Origin: Chelatococcus caeni
GTDB taxonomy: Bacteria > Pseudomonadota > Alphaproteobacteria > Rhizobiales > Beijerinckiaceae
Reading direction: 5' to 3'
Assembly: GCF_014196925.1 (NCBI RefSeq)
Contig: NZ_JACIEN010000002.1
Span: forward strand, 124,001-188,000
DNA length: 64,000 nt
The translations under genes were made by a program, and so were the position numbers. Below the pieces are notes generated by a model, which was not told the origin of the DNA, did no database searches, and saw only the letters and a program-made list of their open reading frames with translations. Positions within the stretch are counted from its first letter, which is position 1. Every line of letters begins with the position of its first letter. Below, in pieces: positions 38,438 to 48,818 of this stretch.

Positions 38438-39078
38438 CGGGCAAGAGCTCCCATCGTGCGCAGCCCCTCGAGAAGGGGCAGCAGCGGCAGGCCGAGAATG
38501 GTGAAATGATCGCCGTCTATCCGCTCGAAGAGATGGATGCCGAGCCCTTCGAGCTGATAGCCGCCGACGCTGCCGAGCGCACCGGACCCGGCGAGCGCCA
38601 CATAACGCCGGATGAAGGCGTCCGACAACGGCCGCATGGTGAGCCGCGCCTCGGCTGAGGTGGAAAAGACGATCTCGCCGTCGCGGGCGATGGCGCAAGC
38701 GCTGCAGAGACGATGGGTGGTGCCGGCGAGACGGGCGATCTGGGAGGCGGCCTCGTCCGCATCGCGCGGCTTGGTGAGGCGGGATCCGTCGGCAAGAGCG
38801 AGGGTCTGGTCCGCGCCGAGCACGAGACGGCCTGGCCGCCGCCGGCTGACGTCGAGAGCCTTCTCGCGGGCGAGGAGCAGCGCGGCCTTCGCCGCATCGG
38901 CATCGGCCGTCAGCTTCTCGGCCTCGACCGCCCGCTCGTCGACCGATGGCGCTTCGATCTCGGGCGCGAGCCCGGCCGCAACGAGCAGATCGCGCCGGGT
39001 CGGGCTCGTCGAGGCAAGGACGAGCGGATGGGGATCGAGCCAGAGGCCTGTCGCGTGGCCTTGCGCGCTGCCTTGCAT
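38434..39078 (-). CDS. maf: Maf-family nucleoside triphosphate pyrophosphatase
   Basis: House-cleaning pyrophosphatase acting on non-canonical or modified nucleotides. Signature LASTSPTRRDLLVAAGL near 21-37, DERAVEAEK near 48 and GADQTLALADG near 88-98. 214 residues; ATG 39078-39076. Lies 18 bases after ppsR on the same strand. Maf paralogues differ in substrate, so the exact nucleotide is open. Confidence 0.93.
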   Translation of the reverse strand: MQGSAQGHATGLWLDPHPLVLASTSPTRRDLLVAAGLAPEIEAPSVDERAVEAEKLTADADAAKAALLLAREKALDVSRRRPGRLVLGADQTLALADGSRLTKPRDADEAASQIARLAGTTHRLCSACAIARDGEIVFSTSAEARLTMRPLSDAFIRRYVALAGSGALGSVGGYQLEGLGIHLFERIDGDHFTILGLPLLPLLEGLRTMGALAR

Positions 39079-39096
39079 GTCGCTGTCCCGGCCGGC

Positions 39097-39927
39097 TCAG
39101 ATCGCGATGAACTTCATGCGATGGGCCTTGTAGAGGTCGATGATGGCGGCGGCCGTTTCCTCGATCGACCGGCGCGTCACGTCGATCACGGGCCATTGGC
39201 TGCGGGCGAAGAGGCGCCGCGACTGGGCGATCTCCTCCGCGACGCTGTCGCGGTCGACATAGGGCGAATCCTCGTCCGCGTTGAGGCTGAGCAGCCGGTT
39301 CTGACGGATCTGCACGATGCGCTCAGGGCTCGCGACGAGGCCGACGATGAGGGGTTTCTTCGCATTCTGCAGGCTGTCCGGCAGGGGGATGCCCGGCACG
39401 AGGGGAATGTTGGCGGTCTTGATGCCGCGATTGGCGAGATAGATCGAGGTCGGCGTCTTCGACGTGCGGCTGACGCCGACGAGCACGACATCCGCGTCCT
39501 CGAAATCGTCGGCCATCTGCCCGTCGTCGTGCAGCAGCGTGTAGTTCATGGCGTCGATGCGCTTGAAATACTCGCTGTTGAGGACGTGCTGGGCGCCGGG
39601 CCGGGACGCCTGCGCGGCGCCGAGATAGGACTGGAAGAGATTGAGCACCGGCGAGAGCACCGACAGGCAGGGGCAGGCGGCGGCGGCGCAGGCCGCTTCC
39701 AGCCGCTCGGCGAATTCGGCCTCCACCATCGTGTAGAGGACGACGCCCGGCGCCGCGTCGATCTCCTCGATGACCCGCTCGAGCTGGGCGCGCGAGCGGA
39801 TGAGAGGATAGATGTGCTCGATCGCCGAGACACCTTCATATTGCGCGGCCGCCGCGCGGGCGACTGCGATCAGCGTCTCGCCCGTGGCGTCAGAGACGAG
39901 GTGGAGATGGAAGAAGTTGCGACCCAA
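39097..39927 (-). CDS. ppsR: Bifunctional kinase/pyrophosphorylase of pyruvate phosphate dikinase (DUF299)
   Basis: DUF299 regulatory protein that phosphorylates and dephosphorylates pyruvate phosphate dikinase (or PEP synthase) to switch it off and on. Starts [19 protein letters not shown], the family hallmark, with the P-loop GVSRTSKTP at 151-159 and YLANRG after it. 276 residues, normal. ATG 39927-39925. It is the last gene left of the presumed origin and divergent from hemE, as in other Rhizobiales and Caulobacter. Confidence 0.93.
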   Translation of the reverse strand: MGRNFFHLHLVSDATGETLIAVARAAAAQYEGVSAIEHIYPLIRSRAQLERVIEEIDAAPGVVLYTMVEAEFAERLEAACAAAACPCLSVLSPVLNLFQSYLGAAQASRPGAQHVLNSEYFKRIDAMNYTLLHDDGQMADDFEDADVVLVGVSRTSKTPTSIYLANRGIKTANIPLVPGIPLPDSLQNAKKPLIVGLVASPERIVQIRQNRLLSLNADEDSPYVDRDSVAEEIAQSRRLFARSQWPVIDVTRRSIEETAAAIIDLYKAHRMKFIAI

Positions 39928-40378
39928 GGCACGAGCTCCGGCATGGCAGCGACGGCGGCATCAGATGCCTGTCGACGGGCCCGTCGACCACCTCGTCGGC
40001 CGCCCCTGGGGACCGGGAGTCGAGGAATGTGGACAAGCCCGCTTCGGAGCGCCCGCTGCGGCCGGCACTGTGGCGCGTGTCGCCGGCGCGATCAACAGGT
40101 CCGCAGCTGTGGGAGGATTCAGGTTCCTCGATCACGGCTTTGGGGACGGGTCATGAATGAAGCTGATCGCCGATGCGTTAACGGATCGGAAAGGTTAAGA
40201 AACCGTTAAGCTTCCGAAGCGAGGCGGCGACCCGGCAGGCCGCGTGCGACCATCGGCAGCGGACCGGAAGGCTGGGGATGGATTGTGGATCGGGATGAGG
40301 CACGCTAATCCGCTGCCCAACAGGAAAAACAAAAAGATTCCTTTCAATCATTCTTTCTTTCTCTCTCAAGGGTGCACA
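39928..40378. other. oriC: Putative chromosomal replication origin (oriC) between ppsR and hemE
   Basis: A 451-base gene-free stretch between divergent ppsR and hemE, the place of the origin in Caulobacter and several Rhizobiales. It contains TGTGGACAA at 40028-40036 (reverse of TTGTCCACA, one base off the DnaA box), TGTGGATCG at 40284-40292 (close to the Caulobacter G-box TGATCCACA), three TGGGGA motifs (40007, 40141, 40273; reverse of the TCCCCA W-box), a perfect CtrA site and an AT-rich tract at about 40319-40370 that could unwind. The call is strong by context, moderate by motif. Confidence 0.75.
40195..40209 (+). promoter_or_regulatory. CtrA-type binding site TTAA-N7-TTAA
   Basis: TTAAGAAACCGTTAA, a perfect full-length CtrA motif; a further TTAA lies at 40178-40181. 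In Caulobacter CtrA binds such sites in the origin to block replication. CtrA itself is not in the window. Confidence 0.65.
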
Positions 40379-41419
40379 GTGGAGCCTGCAACGACGAAGC
40401 CCCTGCTTCTCAGCGTGATCGACGGCAAGCCGAGCGAGCGTCCGCCGGTCTGGCTCATGCGACAGGCAGGCCGCTATCTGCCGGAATACCGGGAGGTGCG
40501 CGCCAGGGCCGGTTCCTTCCTCGACCTGTGCTACAACCCGGATCTCGCCACCGAGGTGACGCTGCAGCCGATCCGGCGCTTCGGCTTCGACGCGGCCATT
40601 CTCTTCAGCGACATCCTCGTCATTCCTCACGCGCTCGGGCAGGACGTCACCTTTGCCGAAGGAGAGGGCCCGCGCCTGCGGCCCGTCACCGATGCCGAGG
40701 GGCTCGAGGCCCTCACGCCGGCCTTCGATCTCGATCGGCTGGCGCCGGTTCTGGAGACCGTGAAGCGGGTGCGCGCGGCGCTGCCGGCGGAGACGGCTCT
40801 TCTTGGGTTCTGCGGCGCGCCCTGGACCGTGGCGAGCTACATGATCGCCGGCAAGAGCACGCCGGACCAGGCGCCGGCCCGCCTTCTCGCCTATCGGGAC
40901 GAAGACTTCTTCGCGGCGCTCGTCGAGCGCCTCGTCGATGCCTCGGTGACGTATCTCGTGGCGCAGCTCGATGCCGGTGTCGATGCCGTGCAGATCTTCG
41001 AGAGCTTCGCCGGGGCCCTGCCGCCGGCGCTGTTCGACCGCTGGTCGCTGGAGCCGATCAGCCGCATTGCGGCCGGCGTGCGCGCGGCGCGACCGCAGGC
41101 GCGCATCCTCATCTTCCCGCGTGGCGCCGCGCAGCGGCTCGAGGTGCTGGCGCAGTCCGGCATCGCCGATGTCGTCGGCCTCGACTGGTCGGTCGATCCC
41201 GACTGGGCGCAGGAGCATGTCCAGGCACATGTCTGCGTGCAGGGCAATCTCGACCCGCTGTCGCTCGTCGCCGGCGGCAGCCAGCTCGATGCGGCCGTCG
41301 ACCGGATCGTCGCGACCTTCGCCGGCCGGCCGCACATCTTCAATCTCGGGCACGGCATCCTGCCGGAGACGCCCGTCGCCCATGTCGAGCAGATGCTGCG
41401 CCGCGTCAGGGGCGTTTGA
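40379..41419 (+). CDS. hemE: Uroporphyrinogen decarboxylase
   Basis: Decarboxylates uroporphyrinogen III to coproporphyrinogen III in heme synthesis. Signature [20 protein letters not shown] near 23-42 and [16 protein letters not shown] near 142-157; [16 protein letters not shown]-type block near 75-90. 346 residues. I chose the GTG at 40379-40381 because AAGGG lies six bases upstream and the amino end then fits the family; an ORF from 40244 would run through the presumed origin. First gene right of the origin; followed by hemJ and rho. Confidence 0.95.
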   Translation: MEPATTKPLLLSVIDGKPSERPPVWLMRQAGRYLPEYREVRARAGSFLDLCYNPDLATEVTLQPIRRFGFDAAILFSDILVIPHALGQDVTFAEGEGPRLRPVTDAEGLEALTPAFDLDRLAPVLETVKRVRAALPAETALLGFCGAPWTVASYMIAGKSTPDQAPARLLAYRDEDFFAALVERLVDASVTYLVAQLDAGVDAVQIFESFAGALPPALFDRWSLEPISRIAAGVRAARPQARILIFPRGAAQRLEVLAQSGIADVVGLDWSVDPDWAQEHVQAHVCVQGNLDPLSLVAGGSQLDAAVDRIVATFAGRPHIFNLGHGILPETPVAHVEQMLRRVRGV

Positions 41420-41459
41420 GACAGGATAGAAGCCTGGAGCGAAAGAGCGGGGCGGGACA

Positions 41460-41888
41460 ATGGCGCTTTACGAATGGATCAAGGCACTGCACATCCTCGC
41501 CGTCATCTCGTGGATGGCGGGCATGCTCTATCTGCCGCGGCTGTTCGTCTATCACACCGGCGCCGCGCCCGGTTCGGAGACGTCCGAGACCTTCAAGGTC
41601 ATGGAGCGGAGGCTGCTCAAGGCGATCATCAACCCGGCGATGATCGTGACCTGGCTCGCCGGCCTCTATCTCGCCTATGAGGGCGGCTGGTTCAGGTCCG
41701 GCTGGTTCCACGGCAAGTTCACGCTCGTCATCCTCCTGTCCGCCGTGCATGGGGTTCTCGTGCGGCGCTTCAAGGATTTCGCGGCGGACCGCAACACGCG
41801 TCCCAGCCGCTACTATCGCATCCTCAACGAGGTGCCGACGGTGCTGATGATCGGCATCGTCCTGCTCGTGGTGCTGAAGCCCTTCTGA
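41460..41888 (+). CDS. hemJ: Protoporphyrinogen oxidase HemJ
   Basis: Heme-binding membrane protein that oxidises protoporphyrinogen IX in bacteria lacking HemG/HemY. 142 residues with about four membrane spans; His11 (KALHILAVISWMAGMLYLPRLFVYH) is the conserved ligand, and the end has LNEVPTVLMIGIVLLVVLKPF. It lies 40 bases after hemE, so the two heme genes are likely cotranscribed. The same hemE-hemJ-rho order is found in Caulobacter and Rhizobiales. Confidence 0.92.
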   Translation: MALYEWIKALHILAVISWMAGMLYLPRLFVYHTGAAPGSETSETFKVMERRLLKAIINPAMIVTWLAGLYLAYEGGWFRSGWFHGKFTLVILLSAVHGVLVRRFKDFAADRNTRPSRYYRILNEVPTVLMIGIVLLVVLKPF

Positions 41889-41910
41889 TCCGTTTCGCTC
41901 GGCGAGGGGC

Positions 41911-41939
41911 TTGAGCGGGACGGGAAAAGGCGTTATTGC
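41911..41939 (+). promoter_or_regulatory. Candidate promoter for rho
   Basis: TTGAGC (41911-41916) and TATTGC (41934-41939) with 17 bases between. Each matches only part of the consensus. It would give a leader of about 160 bases before rho, plausible since Rho often controls its own mRNA. Confidence 0.35.
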
Positions 41940-42105
41940 ATGATGCCTTCCCAACGATCAGGCTGGCGTCGCTGCAGCTCGTCTGCAAGGTCTGCGCGAT
42001 CCCGAGAGGCGGCCCCCACTGCGGATGTGCCGCCCGAGCCTGAGTTTCCCACCTGTCTTGTCTGCCTTTTCCGGCAACCATAACCATCAAAACAGAGAGT
42101 CCCCG

Positions 42106-43371
42106 ATGCGGGAGATTAAACTTCAGTATCTGAAGTCGAAGTCGCCGACCGAACTGCTGGCCTTTGCCGAGGAGCTCGAGGTCGAGAACGCGAGCACGAT
42201 GCGCAAGCAGGAGCTCATGTTCGCCATCCTGAAGCAGCTGGCGGCGAGCGATACGGAAATCATCGGCGAGGGTGTCGTCGAAGTGCTGCAGGACGGCTTC
42301 GGCTTCCTGCGTTCATCCGATTCGAACTACCTGCCCGGGCCGGACGACATCTATGTCTCGCCGTCGCAGATCCGCCGCTTCGGCCTGCGCACCGGCGACA
42401 CCGTCGAGGGTCCCATCCGCAGCCCGAAGGAGGGCGAGCGGTATTTCGCCCTGCTCAAGGTCAACACCATCAATTTCGAGGACCCGGAGAAGATCCGGCA
42501 CAAGGTTCACTTCGACAACCTGACGCCGCTCTATCCGGACGAGCGCCTCAAGCTCGAGATCGAGGATCCGACGCGCAAGGACTTCTCCTCGCGGATCATC
42601 GATATCGTCTCGCCCATCGGCAAGGGCCAGCGCGGCCTCATCGTGGCGCCGCCGCGCACCGGCAAGACGGTGCTTCTGCAGAATATCGCCAAGTCCATCA
42701 CGACCAACCATCCCGAATGCTATCTCATCGTCCTCCTCATCGATGAGCGGCCGGAGGAAGTGACGGACATGCAGCGCTCGGTGAATGGCGAGGTCATCTC
42801 CTCGACCTTCGACGAGCCGGCGGCCCGCCACGTGCAGGTTGCGGAAATGGTGATCGAGAAGGCCAAGCGCCTTGTCGAGCACGGGCGCGACGTCGTCATC
42901 CTGCTCGATTCGATCACCCGTCTCGGCCGCGCCTACAACACCGTCGTCCCGTCCTCGGGCAAGGTGCTGACCGGTGGTGTCGACGCCAATGCCCTGCAGC
43001 GGCCGAAGCGCTTCTTCGGCGCGGCGCGAAACATCGAGGAGGGCGGCTCCCTCACCATCATCGCCACGGCGCTGATCGATACCGGCAGCCGCATGGATGA
43101 GGTGATCTTCGAGGAGTTCAAGGGCACCGGCAATTCGGAGATCATCCTCGACCGCAAGGTCTCCGACAAGCGCGTCTTCCCGGCCATCGACATCACCCGC
43201 TCCGGCACCCGCAAGGAGGAGCTGCTGGTGCCGTCGGACGTGCTCAAGAAGATGTATGTCCTGCGCCGCATCCTCAATCCGATGGGCACGGTCGACGCCA
43301 TCGAGTTCCTGCTCGACAAGCTGCGCCAGACCAAGACCAATTCGGATTTCTTCGAATCGATGAATACCTGA
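42106..43371 (+). CDS. rho: Transcription termination factor Rho
   Basis: Hexameric RNA helicase that ends transcription. Amino-terminal RNA-binding fold with [26 protein letters not shown] at 61-86, Walker [13 protein letters not shown] at 181-192 and the Q/R loops ([39 protein letters not shown]) in the carboxy half. 421 residues from the ATG at 42106; the open frame from 42025 has no ribosome site. It ends at a strong terminator at 43395. Confidence 0.98.
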   Translation: MREIKLQYLKSKSPTELLAFAEELEVENASTMRKQELMFAILKQLAASDTEIIGEGVVEVLQDGFGFLRSSDSNYLPGPDDIYVSPSQIRRFGLRTGDTVEGPIRSPKEGERYFALLKVNTINFEDPEKIRHKVHFDNLTPLYPDERLKLEIEDPTRKDFSSRIIDIVSPIGKGQRGLIVAPPRTGKTVLLQNIAKSITTNHPECYLIVLLIDERPEEVTDMQRSVNGEVISSTFDEPAARHVQVAEMVIEKAKRLVEHGRDVVILLDSITRLGRAYNTVVPSSGKVLTGGVDANALQRPKRFFGAARNIEEGGSLTIIATALIDTGSRMDEVIFEEFKGTGNSEIILDRKVSDKRVFPAIDITRSGTRKEELLVPSDVLKKMYVLRRILNPMGTVDAIEFLLDKLRQTKTNSDFFESMNT

Positions 43372-43394
43372 CGCGTCAGGCACGACGGTTGCGC

Positions 43395-43426
43395 AAAGGG
43401 CGGGTTCAGACCCGCCCTTTTTTATT
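43395..43426. terminator. Strong bidirectional terminator between rho and yyaL-like gene
   Basis: AAAGGGCGGGT (43395-43405) pairs perfectly with ACCCGCCCTTT (43410-43420), loop TCAG, followed by a T-run. It serves rho on the plus strand. The stop codon of the opposing gene (43406) falls in the loop, so it ends that transcript too. Confidence 0.92.
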
Positions 43427-45418
43427 TCCCCGCAGGCCCTGCAGCGTTTCCCCCAACCGATTCGGATCCGTGACGGGCAGCGAGCATGTGCCGCCGGAGC
43501 AAACAAAGGCTGCGGAGCGGCCGGCAGCGGGTGAAACGCCCGCGGCAATACCGGGGTAACTTGCCGCATCGCTTCCGGAGAGATCCACGACCGTTCGATT
43601 CGGATACGGAACATCCCGTGCAACGGCGAGAAGGTCGTCAGCTCCAGCCCCGACCACCGCGATGGCCGCTCCGGACAGCCGGAAGTCGAGCGCGTTGAGG
43701 GCGGTGGCGTGGGCAAGGGGCGCCCTTGCCGCATGCGTCAGAAGCTGATCGAGGAACCGGTCGGCCCTGAGTTGATCCGCGGGTTCGCCGGTGAGCGCGG
43801 CGAGCCGCAGCAGGTTCTCGGCATGCATGCCGTTGGCATTGGGCACGGCGTCGTCGTGCGTCGGCTTCGGGCGCAGGATGATGTCGTCCGCCTCGCTGTC
43901 CGACATGGCAAGGATGCCGTCGTCGGTGAGGTAGTGCCGTTCGACGAGTTCGGTCCAGGCCTGCGCATCATCCCGATAGCCGTTCTTGCCGGTTGCCTCG
44001 TATAGCGCGAGGGCCGCGCGGACCAAGGCCGTATGATCGCTGGCCATTCCGGGGAAGAGCAGGCGACCATCCCGCCAGGAGTGGCCGAACCGGCCATCCC
44101 GCCGCATCGATTCGGCAATGAAACGGTAGGCACCTTCCGCCGGGGCCAGCCATTGCGGCCGGTGCAGGAGGAGGGCGGCGCGGGCGAGGGCGGCGATCAT
44201 CAGGCCGTTCCAGTCGGCCAGGATCTTGTCGTCCTTCCCGGGAGGCACGCGGCCCGCGCGCTGCGCGAGCAGTCTGTCGCGCAGGGCATCGAGCCGCTCC
44301 TCCTCCTCCGGCGTCGCGGGGACGCCGGCGAGTCGGTTGAGGATGACCTTGCCTTCCCAGTTGCCGCTTGGTGAGACGTCGTAGTGCCGGGCGAAGAACG
44401 GTGCTTCCGGGCCGAGGATGGTGTCTATTTCCTCGGCAGACCAGACGTAGAAGCGTCCCTCCTCACCTTCCGAATCGGCATCGAGGCTGGCGGCGAAGCC
44501 GCCACCGGGCAGGGTCATCTCGCGCGCGAGCCAGGCAACGATCCCCTCCGCCGCTCTCTCGTACAGCGGGTCACCGTTGTCCCGGGCGGCAAGGGCATAG
44601 AGCTCCAGCAGCTGGGCATTGTCGTAGAGCATCTTCTCGAAGTGCGGCACGAGCCAGCGTTCGTCGACGGCATAGCGGGCGAAGCCGCCGCCGAGATGAT
44701 CGTGGATGCCGCCGCGCGCCATGCGCTCGAGCGTCAGTGCGAAGGCCCTGCGGTCGTCCTCGCGCGCGGTACGGGCGGCATGCCGCCAGAGCAGCTCGAT
44801 GAGGGGAGGGTTGGGGAATTTCGGCGCGCCGGGGAGGCCACCATTCACGGGATCGACCAGGCGGGCGAGTTTTTCGGACAGCTGGCCGAGGGCTTCCTCC
44901 CCGAAGACCGGTCCGGTGTCGGCCTCCGCTGCGAGCGCCGTCGCGATCGCGCGGCGGTTGTGCTCCACGCGGGCCGGCTCCTGGGCGACGAGGCGGGCGA
45001 TCTCACGCAGGACGGTGACGAAGGAAGGCCGGCCGAAGCGGCTCTCCTTCGGGAAATAGGTGCCGCCCCAGAACGGTTCGCCGTCCGGCGTGAGGAACAT
45101 GGTGAGCGGCCAGCCGCCCTGCTCGCCGAGGGCATGCAGGGCCGACATGTAGATGAAGTCCACGTCCGGCCGTTCCTCGCGATCGACCTTGATGTTGACG
45201 AACAATTCGTTCATGACCTCGGCCGTCGCGGGGTCCTCGAAGCTCTCGTGGGCCATGACATGGCACCAGTGGCATGCGGCATATCCGACCGAGAGGAGGA
45301 TGGGCTTGTTCTCGCTGCGGGCCCGGGCGAGCGCGGCTTCGCCCCAGGGCCACCAGTCCACGGGGTTCTCCTTGTGCTGGAGGAGATAGGGGCTGGTCTC
45401 GTTGGCGAGGCGGTTCAT
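43406..45418 (-). CDS. YyaL-like thioredoxin-domain protein (DUF255)
   Basis: A 670-residue protein of the DUF255/spermatogenesis-associated SSP411 family. The thioredoxin-like amino domain has [16 protein letters not shown] with Cys49 and Cys52, and [25 protein letters not shown] is the family start; the rest is a six-hairpin glycosidase-like helical fold ([40 protein letters not shown]). Function unproven, possibly redox or thiol-related. I chose ATG 45418-45416 with a GGAGGA site over the upstream start at 45445. Convergent with rho, divergent from mnmE. Confidence 0.9.
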   Translation of the reverse strand: MNRLANETSPYLLQHKENPVDWWPWGEAALARARSENKPILLSVGYAACHWCHVMAHESFEDPATAEVMNELFVNIKVDREERPDVDFIYMSALHALGEQGGWPLTMFLTPDGEPFWGGTYFPKESRFGRPSFVTVLREIARLVAQEPARVEHNRRAIATALAAEADTGPVFGEEALGQLSEKLARLVDPVNGGLPGAPKFPNPPLIELLWRHAARTAREDDRRAFALTLERMARGGIHDHLGGGFARYAVDERWLVPHFEKMLYDNAQLLELYALAARDNGDPLYERAAEGIVAWLAREMTLPGGGFAASLDADSEGEEGRFYVWSAEEIDTILGPEAPFFARHYDVSPSGNWEGKVILNRLAGVPATPEEEERLDALRDRLLAQRAGRVPPGKDDKILADWNGLMIAALARAALLLHRPQWLAPAEGAYRFIAESMRRDGRFGHSWRDGRLLFPGMASDHTALVRAALALYEATGKNGYRDDAQAWTELVERHYLTDDGILAMSDSEADDIILRPKPTHDDAVPNANGMHAENLLRLAALTGEPADQLRADRFLDQLLTHAARAPLAHATALNALDFRLSGAAIAVVGAGADDLLAVARDVPYPNRTVVDLSGSDAASYPGIAAGVSPAAGRSAAFVCSGGTCSLPVTDPNRLGETLQGLRGNKKGRV

Positions 45419-45548
45419 GATTCTTGTCCTCCGTTTCCGGCCCAACAGACGGTAGCGCCGGAAGATCCGTCACAAGGGAAAATCCCACGCCAGTATAGCT
45501 TCGGGCGTGGCCATATGGCCCCCCAGCAATCGATTCGACAGCGCAACG

Positions 45549-46883
45549 ATGCAGATGGACCGAAACGACACGATCATCGCCCTGGCGAGCGGCGCAGGCC
45601 GCGCCGGGATCGCCGTGGTGCGCATCTCCGGTCCGGCATGCCGATTCGTCCTCGAAACGATTTCAGGCCGAGTGACGAAGCCCCGGCGCCTGGAGCTCTG
45701 CACGCTGCGGGACCCGGGCTCCAGAGAGATGCTCGACGAGGCCCTGGTGGCATTCTTTCCGTCCCCGAACAGCTTTACCGGGGAGGATGTCGCGGAACTG
45801 CACGTCCATGGCGGCCGGGCCGTGGTCGCTGCCGTCCTGGGCGCCCTGGTCGTCATTCCCGGTTGCCGGCTTGCGGAGGCGGGAGAGTTCAGCCGCCGCG
45901 CGCTCCTCAACGGCAAGATGGATCTCAGCACCGTCGAGGGCTTGGGCGACCTCATCGATGCCGAAACCGAGATGCAACGCCGACAGGCGATGCGGCAGAT
46001 GCAGGGAGACCTGCGCGAGGCCGTGGAGCGGTGGCGGACGACCCTCATTGAGGCATCGGCCTTCGTCGAAGCGGAGCTCGATTTCGCCGACGAGGGGGAT
46101 GTGCCGCATGGTCTGCGCGAGCGTGCCACGGGCCTGCTGACCTCGGTGGCGGATGAGCTACGCCGGGAGATCGCGCGGGCCCGCAACGGCGAGCGGATTC
46201 GGAGCGGGCTGACCGTGGTCATCGCGGGTCCGCCAAATGCCGGCAAGTCGACACTGCTGAACGCGCTGGCGCGGCGCGACGTCGCCATCGTCTCGGACAT
46301 ACCGGGGACCACCAGGGACAGTATCGAGGTGCACTGGGATCTCGCCGGCGTGCCGGTCACCCTGGTCGACACCGCCGGCCTGCGCGAGAGCCAGGATCCG
46401 ATCGAGCAGGAGGGCGTGCGGCGTGCCCGCGATCGGGCACGGACCGCCGACGTCATCCTGTCGCTCCGCCCATTCGATTCGCCGACGGAACATCTTCGAG
46501 ATGCTCCCGGTGCCGTGATCATTCCCATCCGGACGAAGATCGATCTTGCTACGGAGCACAGTGACATCGGCGCACAGGCCGATGAGCTGCAGCTTTCGGC
46601 CACGACCAGCGAGGGCATCGAAGCGCTCGTGGCGAAGCTTGAAGCTGTTGCCAAAGATGTCGTGGCAGACGGTGGGTTGGTGACCCGTGAGCGGCATCGG
46701 GAGGCGTTCGTGGGGGCGCTCACCCTGCTGGAACGCGCGATCTCGGCCGGTCCCGATCATCCGGGCGAGTTCTTTGCAGAAGACATTCGCCTGGCGATGC
46801 GCTATCTCGGGCGTGTCACCGGGACGGTCGATGTCGAGGATGTTCTCGACCGTCTCTTTGCCGGATTCTGCATCGGAAAATGA
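45549..46883 (+). CDS. mnmE: tRNA modification GTPase MnmE
   Basis: Potassium-dependent GTPase that with MnmG makes the 5-carboxymethylaminomethyl group on wobble uridines. Amino domain TIIALASGAGRAGIAVVRISG; P-loop GPPNAGKST at 227-235, IPGTTRD and DTAG switches after it; and the essential carboxy end CIGK (Cys441 in FAGFCIGK). 444 residues from ATG 45549; ATG at 45555 or an earlier start at 45507 are possible. A parS site lies five bases after the stop, before mnmG. Confidence 0.95.
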   Translation: MQMDRNDTIIALASGAGRAGIAVVRISGPACRFVLETISGRVTKPRRLELCTLRDPGSREMLDEALVAFFPSPNSFTGEDVAELHVHGGRAVVAAVLGALVVIPGCRLAEAGEFSRRALLNGKMDLSTVEGLGDLIDAETEMQRRQAMRQMQGDLREAVERWRTTLIEASAFVEAELDFADEGDVPHGLRERATGLLTSVADELRREIARARNGERIRSGLTVVIAGPPNAGKSTLLNALARRDVAIVSDIPGTTRDSIEVHWDLAGVPVTLVDTAGLRESQDPIEQEGVRRARDRARTADVILSLRPFDSPTEHLRDAPGAVIIPIRTKIDLATEHSDIGAQADELQLSATTSEGIEALVAKLEAVAKDVVADGGLVTRERHREAFVGALTLLERAISAGPDHPGEFFAEDIRLAMRYLGRVTGTVDVEDVLDRLFAGFCIGK

Positions 46884-46888
46884 GTCCC

Positions 46889-46904
46889 TGTTTCACGTGA
46901 AACA
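46889..46904 (+). other. parS: parS site between mnmE and mnmG (perfect)
   Basis: TGTTTCACGTGAAACA, an exact parS; the palindrome extends to CCC...GGG (46886-46907). About 6.7 kb right of the presumed origin. Confidence 0.92.
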
Positions 46905-46931
46905 GGGCTGATTCGACCGAAGGTTGTGCGC

Positions 46932-48800
46932 ATGGACCGTTCGTTCGACGTTATCGTGATCGGGGGTGGGCATGCCGGCGTCGAAGCCGCTGCCGCCGCT
47001 GCCCGCATGGGCGCGTCAACGGCGCTGGTGACGCATCGCTTCGACACCATCGGTGCCATGTCGTGCAATCCGGCGATCGGTGGGTTGGGCAAGGGTCATC
47101 TCGTGCGCGAGGTGGACGCCCTCGACGGTCTCATGGGGCGGGTGGCGGATGCCGGTGGCATCCAGTTCCGCGTGCTCAACCGCCGCAAGGGCCCGGCCGT
47201 GCGTGGTCCGCGTGCCCAGGCAGATCGCAAGCTCTATGCCGAGGCGATGCAGGCCGAGATTCGCGCGACCGAGAATCTTGTCGTCGTCGAAGGAGAAGCG
47301 GACGATCTCCTGTTTGACGGCAACCGCGTCACCGCCGTGGTCATGGCGTCCGGCGATGTCCTGCAGACAGGCGCCGTCGTGCTGACCACGGGAACGTTCC
47401 TGCGGGGCCTCATCCATATCGGCGAAGTAAAGATCCCGGCCGGCCGCATGGGCGAGGCGCCGGCGCACGGCCTGTCGAAAGCCTTGGCGCGTTTCGGCTT
47501 CCCCTTGGGGCGGCTGAAGACGGGGACGCCGGCGCGCCTCGACGGTCGGACGATCGACTGGTCGAGCCTCGAGCGCCAGGCGGGAGATCCTGAGCCGGAA
47601 CCCTTTTCGACTCTGACGGAGCGGATCGCCAATCCACAGATCGAATGCGGCATCACCCGCACGACGGCGGAAACCCATGCGATCATCCGGGCGAATCTCC
47701 ATCGCGCGCCCATGTATTCGGGCGAGATCGAAAGCCGCGGTCCGCGCTATTGCCCGTCCATCGAGGACAAGGTCGTCCGCTTCGGCGATCGCGACGGCCA
47801 CCAGATCTTTCTCGAGCCGGAGGGGCTCGACGATCACACGGTTTATCCGAACGGCATTTCCACGTCGCTGCCGGAAGACGTGCAGCGGGCCATGATCGCG
47901 ACCATACCGGGGCTCGAGCGGGTGGAGATCCTCCGGCCCGGCTATGCCATCGAGTATGATTTCGTCGATCCGCGCGCACTTCGCCCGACGCTCGAGACGA
48001 AGGCGGTCAGAGGATTGTTTCTCGCCGGCCAGATCAACGGCACGACCGGCTATGAGGAAGCGGCGGCGCAGGGTTTGCTCGCGGGCCTCAATGCAGCGCG
48101 TTGTGCCGGCGGTGGAGAGGGTGTGGTCTTCGACCGCGCCGAGAGCTACATGGGCGTCCTCGTCGACGACCTCGTCACCCGCGGCGTGACCGAGCCCTAT
48201 CGGATGTTCACGTCCCGTGCCGAATACCGGCTGTCCCTGCGGGTTGACAATGCTGACGAGCGGCTGACGGAGCGCGGCATCGCCATCGGCTGCGTCGGTG
48301 GACGACGCGCTACCGCCTATCGGGCCAAGCGCCAGCGGCTCGACGAAGCACGGGCGTTGCTCGACCAGCTGGCGCTCACGCCCAACGAGGCGGCGGCGCA
48401 TGGATTGTGGATCAACCGGGACGGGCGCCGTCGCACGGCCTTCCAGCTGCTGGCTCATCCGGACGTGACATTCGATCGCCTGGCGGCAATCTGGCCGGAG
48501 ATCGGGGCGCTCGATCGGCAGACGCGTGAGCGTGTGAGCACGGATGCCATTTATTCGGTCTATCTCGACCGGCAAGCCACGGATATTGCGTCTTATCGGC
48601 GAGACGAAGCGGCGGTCCTGCCGGAAGGACTGGATTTCAGCCTGCTGCCCGGACTGTCGGCGGAGCTCCGACATAAGCTCGTGACGATCCGGCCGCGGAC
48701 GCTGGGCCACGCGGGCCGCATCGAGGGGATGACGCCGGCGGCGCTGACCATCCTCGCCGCGGAAGTCGCTCGAGCCCGTCGCCCCGCTGCGGCAGAATGA
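46932..48800 (+). CDS. mnmG: tRNA uridine-5-carboxymethylaminomethyl modification enzyme MnmG
   Basis: FAD-dependent partner of MnmE. Rossmann loop [19 protein letters not shown] near 9-27, [16 protein letters not shown] near 47-62, [15 protein letters not shown] near 200, and the GidA carboxy domain [21 protein letters not shown] near 430. 622 residues from the ATG at 46932, which has GAAGG eight bases before it; a GTG at 46926 is less well placed. Part of mnmE-mnmG-rsmG-parA-parB. Confidence 0.96.
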   Translation: MDRSFDVIVIGGGHAGVEAAAAAARMGASTALVTHRFDTIGAMSCNPAIGGLGKGHLVREVDALDGLMGRVADAGGIQFRVLNRRKGPAVRGPRAQADRKLYAEAMQAEIRATENLVVVEGEADDLLFDGNRVTAVVMASGDVLQTGAVVLTTGTFLRGLIHIGEVKIPAGRMGEAPAHGLSKALARFGFPLGRLKTGTPARLDGRTIDWSSLERQAGDPEPEPFSTLTERIANPQIECGITRTTAETHAIIRANLHRAPMYSGEIESRGPRYCPSIEDKVVRFGDRDGHQIFLEPEGLDDHTVYPNGISTSLPEDVQRAMIATIPGLERVEILRPGYAIEYDFVDPRALRPTLETKAVRGLFLAGQINGTTGYEEAAAQGLLAGLNAARCAGGGEGVVFDRAESYMGVLVDDLVTRGVTEPYRMFTSRAEYRLSLRVDNADERLTERGIAIGCVGGRRATAYRAKRQRLDEARALLDQLALTPNEAAAHGLWINRDGRRRTAFQLLAHPDVTFDRLAAIWPEIGALDRQTRERVSTDAIYSVYLDRQATDIASYRRDEAAVLPEGLDFSLLPGLSAELRHKLVTIRPRTLGHAGRIEGMTPAALTILAAEVARARRPAAAE

Positions 48801-48818
48801 TTCGGAGCCGGACCGATC

